Under the pieces are notes generated by a model, which ran no database searches, was not told the DNA's origin, and saw only the letters and a list, made by a program, of their open reading frames with translations. A DNA stretch of 64,000 bases from Streptomyces huasconensis. GTDB taxonomy: Bacteria > Actinomycetota > Actinomycetes > Streptomycetales > Streptomycetaceae. The DNA is taken from the NCBI GenBank assembly GCA_004010275.1, contig RBWT01000006.1, forward strand, positions 1-64,000. Reading direction: 5' to 3'. A program made the position numbers and the translations under genes. Shown here piece after piece: positions 60,952 to 64,000 of the stretch. Every line of letters begins with the position of its first letter. Positions within the stretch are counted from its first letter, which is position 1.

Positions 60952-62183
60952 CACGATGCCGACTCTGCGGCTCGGCGGCGATGGCGAGCGTCGTCGATCT
61001 CGGGGCGACACCACCGTGCGAGAGCTTTCTCGCCACGGACCAACTCGATCTGCCGGAGCCCGCGTACCCACTGCACCTGCGGGTCTGCACCGACTGCTGG
61101 CTCGCGCAGATCCCTCCGCTGATCACGCCGGAGGAGACGTTCAGCGAGTACGCGTACTTCTCCTCCTTCTCGACGTCCTGGGTGGAGCACGCGCGCACGT
61201 TCGTCGCCGACGCCGTGCGCAGGCTTCCGCTCCGCCCCGACGCGTTCGTGGTCGAGGTGGCGAGCAACGACGGGTATCTGCTGCGGCACCTCGTGGACCG
61301 GGACATCCGCTGCCTCGGCATCGAGCCGTCGGTGAACGTCGGCGCCACGGCGCGGGACGCGGGTGTGCCCACGCTCACCGCGTTCCTGGACCCGGCCACC
61401 GGCGCCGCCGTCCGCGAGGAGCACGGCCCGGCGGACCTGGTCGTGGCCAACAACGTGTACGCGCACATCCCCGACGTGGTCGGGTTCACGCGAGGGCTGC
61501 GCACCCTGGTCGCCGACGACGGCTGGGTCTCCATCGAGGTGCAGCACCTGCTGACCCTGATCGAGGAGAACCAGTACGACACGATCTACCACGAGCACTT
61601 CCAGTACTACACGGTCGCCTCCGCGACCCGGGCGCTCGCGAGCGGTGGACTGACGCTCGTGGACGTCGAGCTGCTGCCCACGCACGGCGGCTCCATCCGC
61701 CTGTGGGCCCGGCCCGCCGAGGTGGCGGGCGAGCCGTCACAGCAGGTCGCAGACGTACTGGACCGGGAGAAGGCCGCCGGACTCCAGGAGCTGTCCGGAT
61801 ACACCGAGTTCTCCGCCCGCGTGGCCAAGGTGCGCCGGGACCTCCTCACGTTCCTCATCGAGGCCGCCGAACGCGGCGAGACGGTCGTCGGGTACGGCGC
61901 CCCGGGCAAGGGCAACACCCTGCTCAACCACTGCGGCATCCGGCCCGACCTGCTCCCGTACACCGTCGACCGCAACCCCTACAAACACGGCAGGTTCACC
62001 CCGGGCACCCGCATCCCGATCCTGCCGCCCGAGCGGATAGCCGCCGACCGGCCGGACTACGTCCTCGTCCTGCCGTGGAACCTGCGGGCCGAGCTGGTCG
62101 AGCAACTGTCCTACGTGCACGACTGGGGCGGCCGCCTTGTCTTCCCCATCCCGGAACTGAGCATTGTCGAGGTCGAGCGATGA
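60948..62183 (+). CDS. Class I SAM-dependent C-methyltransferase for sugar nucleotides
   Basis: Protein of 411 residues, intact. N-terminal zinc-binding part (CRLCGS and CTDCW), SAM-binding core (VVEVASNDGYLLRHL, LGIEPSVNVGATARDAG, DLVVANNVYAHIPD) and the C-terminal domain (TVVGYGAPGKGNTLLNHCGI, YTVDRNPYKHGRFTPGT). This three-part build is that of NDP-hexose 3-C-methyltransferases (TylC3/EvaC type). Conserved YHEHFQYY carries the likely catalytic residues. It implies a branched sugar in the polymer or on a linked glycan. Good binding site; overlaps both neighbours by 4 bp. Confidence 0.88.
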   Translation: MTRCRLCGSAAMASVVDLGATPPCESFLATDQLDLPEPAYPLHLRVCTDCWLAQIPPLITPEETFSEYAYFSSFSTSWVEHARTFVADAVRRLPLRPDAFVVEVASNDGYLLRHLVDRDIRCLGIEPSVNVGATARDAGVPTLTAFLDPATGAAVREEHGPADLVVANNVYAHIPDVVGFTRGLRTLVADDGWVSIEVQHLLTLIEENQYDTIYHEHFQYYTVASATRALASGGLTLVDVELLPTHGGSIRLWARPAEVAGEPSQQVADVLDREKAAGLQELSGYTEFSARVAKVRRDLLTFLIEAAERGETVVGYGAPGKGNTLLNHCGIRPDLLPYTVDRNPYKHGRFTPGTRIPILPPERIAADRPDYVLVLPWNLRAELVEQLSYVHDWGGRLVFPIPELSIVEVER

Positions 62184-62966
62184 AGGTCGTACTGTTCTGC
62201 GGCGGTTACGGGATGCGGATGCGCAACGGCGCCGCCGACGACGTGCCCAAGCCGATGGCGATGGTCGGCCCGCGGCCGCTGATCTGGCACGTCATGCGCT
62301 ACTACGCGCACTTCGGGCACACGGAGTTCATCCTGTGCCTCGGCTACGGCGCCCACCACATCAAGGACTTCTTCCTCCGCTACGAGGAGACGACGTCCAA
62401 CGACTTCGTGCTGCGGGGCGGGAAGACCGAGCTGCTGTCCACCGACATCTCGGACTGGACGATCACGTTCGCGCAGACCGGCATCGAGTCCCCCATCGGG
62501 GAACGGCTGCGCCGGGTGCGGCACCACCTGGACGGCGACGAGATGTTCCTCGCCAACTACGCCGACGTCCTCACCGACGCCCCGCTGCCGGAGATGATCG
62601 ACCGGTTCGCCCGGCGCGACGCCGGCGCGTCGATGATGGTGGTGCCGCCGCAGTCCTCGTTCCACTGCGTGGAGCTGGGCGAGGACGGGCTGGTGGGCGG
62701 CATCACCGCGGTGAGCGACCTGCCGCTGTGGGAGAACGGCGGCTACTTCGTGCTCCGCCAGGAGGTCTTCGACCACATCCCGGAGAACGGGGACCTCGTC
62801 GCCGACGGATGCGCACAACTGGCCAAGCAGGGACGCCTGGTGGCGCACCGGCACCGCGGCTTCTGGAAGCCGACCGACACCGTGAAGGAGCGCGCCGCGC
62901 TCGACGCCGCCTACGCCCAGGGCGACCGCCCGTGGGCCGTGTGGGAACGGAACACCGCGGGGGTGA
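62180..62966 (+). CDS. RfbF-like sugar-1-phosphate nucleotidyltransferase (3' end shifted)
   Basis: About 262 residues. N-terminal nucleotide-binding segment FCGGYGMRMRNGAADD then VPKPMAMVGPRPLIWHVM, YGAHHIKDFFLRYEE, ETLL-like DISDWTITFAQTG, EMFLANYADVLTDAPL (metal-binding Asp), WENGGYFVLRQEVFDHI and HRGFWKPTDTVKE. The order matches glucose-1-phosphate cytidylyltransferase (RfbF). It activates a sugar, giving the substrate of the methyltransferase and epimerase. The frame near 62955 must shift once to reach the TGA that overlaps the GTG of the next gene; otherwise it reads on into that gene. Confidence 0.8.
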
Positions 62967-63626
62967 GCTGCGTGATCGGGCACGGCGTGGGCGCCTGCAC
63001 CGGATCGCCGCCGTGGGCGCGCACTGCGACGACATCGCCATCGGCGCCGGCGGCACCCTGCTGACGCTCTGCCGCGCACACCCCGGCATCCGCGTCGACG
63101 CGCTGGTCTCTCCGGCGGCGGCAGCGAGCGGGAACAGGAGGAGCACGCCGCGCTCACCGCGTTCTGCCCCGGCGCCGACCTGCGGCTGACCGTGCTCAAA
63201 CTGCCGGACGGCCGCATGCCGACGCACTGGGACGAGGCCAAGGCCGCGGTCGAGGAACTGCGCGGGCGGACCGACCCCGACCTGATCCTGGACACCGACG
63301 ACGCGCACCAGGACCACCGCGGCCTGGCGCGGCTCGTCCCCACCGCGTTCCGCGACCACCTCGTGCTCGGCTACGAGATCGTCAAATGGGACGGCGACCT
63401 CGGCCGCCCGGCGGCCTACCAGCCGCTGACGCCACGGACCGCCGAACAGAAGGTGCGGCTGCTCCAGGACCACTACCCGTCACAGCGGCACCGGCCCTGG
63501 TACGACCGGGAGGCCTTCCTCGGCCTCGCCCGGATTCGCGGCATCGAATGCCACGCGCGCTACGCCGAGGCGTTCGCCGTCACCAAACTCACGCTCGATC
63601 TCGGCACTCTTGACCTGGGAGATTGA
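62963..63626 (+). CDS. PIG-L family deacetylase (two frameshifts)
   Basis: About 221 residues. Zinc-binding motif AVGAHCDDIAIGAGGTLL (variant of AHPDDE) and the second ligand region DTDDAHQDHRGLARL. Breaks near 62990 and 63113; the latter is repaired by one C (gtctctcc to gtcctctcc), restoring LSGGGSEREQEEHAAL. PIG-L enzymes remove N-acetyl groups from amino sugars; here it may deacetylate a polymer sugar or precursor. The GTG start overlapping the previous TGA is inferred. Confidence 0.78.
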
Positions 63627-63629
63627 ACC

Positions 63630-64000
63630 TTGCGCGTACTACTGACCGGCCATCAGGGCTACCTGGGCACGGTGATGGCCCCGGTCCTCACGGCCGCCGG
63701 ACACGACGTCGTCGGCCTCGACTCCGGCCTGTTCGCCGACTGCGTCCTCGGCCCGCCGCCCGCCGACCCGCAAGGGCACCGGGTGGACCTGCGCGACATC
63801 ACCGCCGACCACGTGGCCGGGGTGGACGCCGTGATCCACCTGGCCGCGCTCTCCAACGACCCCCTGGGATCGCTGGCGCCCGACCTCACCTACGACATCA
63901 ACCACCACGCCTCCGTACGCCTGGCCCGGCTGGCCCGCGACGCCGGGGTGCGGCGCTTCCTGTACGCGTCCACCTGCTCGGTCTACGGCGCCGCCGGCGG
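63630..64000 (+). CDS. NAD-dependent epimerase/dehydratase, 3' end beyond window
   Basis: Starts at a TTG (63630) three bases after the previous stop, with GGGAGA upstream, and is still open at the window end (about 123 residues seen). The extended SDR motifs are present: cofactor-binding VLLTGHQGYLGTVM, DAVIHLAALSNDPLG and the start of the catalytic part YASTCSVYGAAG. TGHQGYLG is a variant of TGxxGxxG. It probably epimerises or dehydrates the sugar nucleotide made by the RfbF-like enzyme. The operon clearly continues. Confidence 0.85.
   Translation, partial: MRVLLTGHQGYLGTVMAPVLTAAGHDVVGLDSGLFADCVLGPPPADPQGHRVDLRDITADHVAGVDAVIHLAALSNDPLGSLAPDLTYDINHHASVRLARLARDAGVRRFLYASTCSVYGAAG

Overview
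The window is chromosomal DNA from a Streptomyces-type actinomycete. The evidence is the very high G+C content, third-codon-position GC bias, frequent GTG/TTG starts, 4-bp ATGA/GTGA gene overlaps, and typical actinobacterial families (SWIM/SNF2 pair, roadblock protein, F420-type PPOX oxidoreductase, HelY-like helicase, Tat-exported GH109, DasR-like operator). No rRNA, tRNA, CRISPR array, transposase or phage gene was recognised.

Left part (0-35.5 kb): mostly housekeeping and adaptive genes. In order: a phytase-like secreted esterase; an SNF2 helicase overlapping a SWIM zinc-finger gene; a fatty acid desaturase; small unknown proteins; an MpaB-type oxygenase; a PadR regulator with a palindromic operator facing an alpha/beta hydrolase; a methyltransferase and a PPOX oxidoreductase separated by a strong terminator; a roadblock protein; a DUF6397-like protein; a TPR protein; a winged-helix protein; acyl-CoA thioesterase II; a HelY-like helicase; a YdjM-like membrane protein; a heterodimeric ABC exporter; an L,D-transpeptidase; a PNGase-A-like secreted protein; a GH109 glycosidase with a DasR-box-like site; a large FAD/Fe-S oxidoreductase; a MarR regulator divergent from a second ABC exporter; and MltG.

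Middle part (35.7-43.2 kb): an accessory locus of proteins that mostly lack signal peptides. It holds a beta-trefoil/FG-GAP protein, a beta-trefoil-like protein, a Ser/Thr/Asn-rich protein with the layout of an aerolysin/ETX-MTX2 pore former, a small partner gene, an NHL-repeat/beta-trefoil protein, a lipoprotein and an FG-GAP-like fragment. This is my main candidate for an undescribed system.

Right part (43.3-64 kb): one long co-directional exopolysaccharide operon that runs off the window. It encodes an initiating sugar transferase, an AlgD-like nucleotide-sugar dehydrogenase, glycosyltransferases, two Wzz-like co-polymerases with kinase-like but P-loop-less tails, an asparagine synthase, a bi-domain oxidoreductase, a heparinase II/III-like protein, a beta-helix lipoprotein, a Wzy-like polymerase, a C-methyltransferase, an RfbF-like nucleotidyltransferase, a PIG-L deacetylase and an epimerase. 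The set suggests a uronic-acid-containing polymer. Its leader contains a run of perfect or near-perfect inverted repeats.

Caveat: about forty single-base frameshifts interrupt otherwise well-conserved genes, most densely between 46 and 63 kb. In the cases worked through, most are repaired by restoring one G or C next to an identical base, which points to sequencing error more than gene decay. Interrupted genes are given here as one feature each, with the approximate break points.
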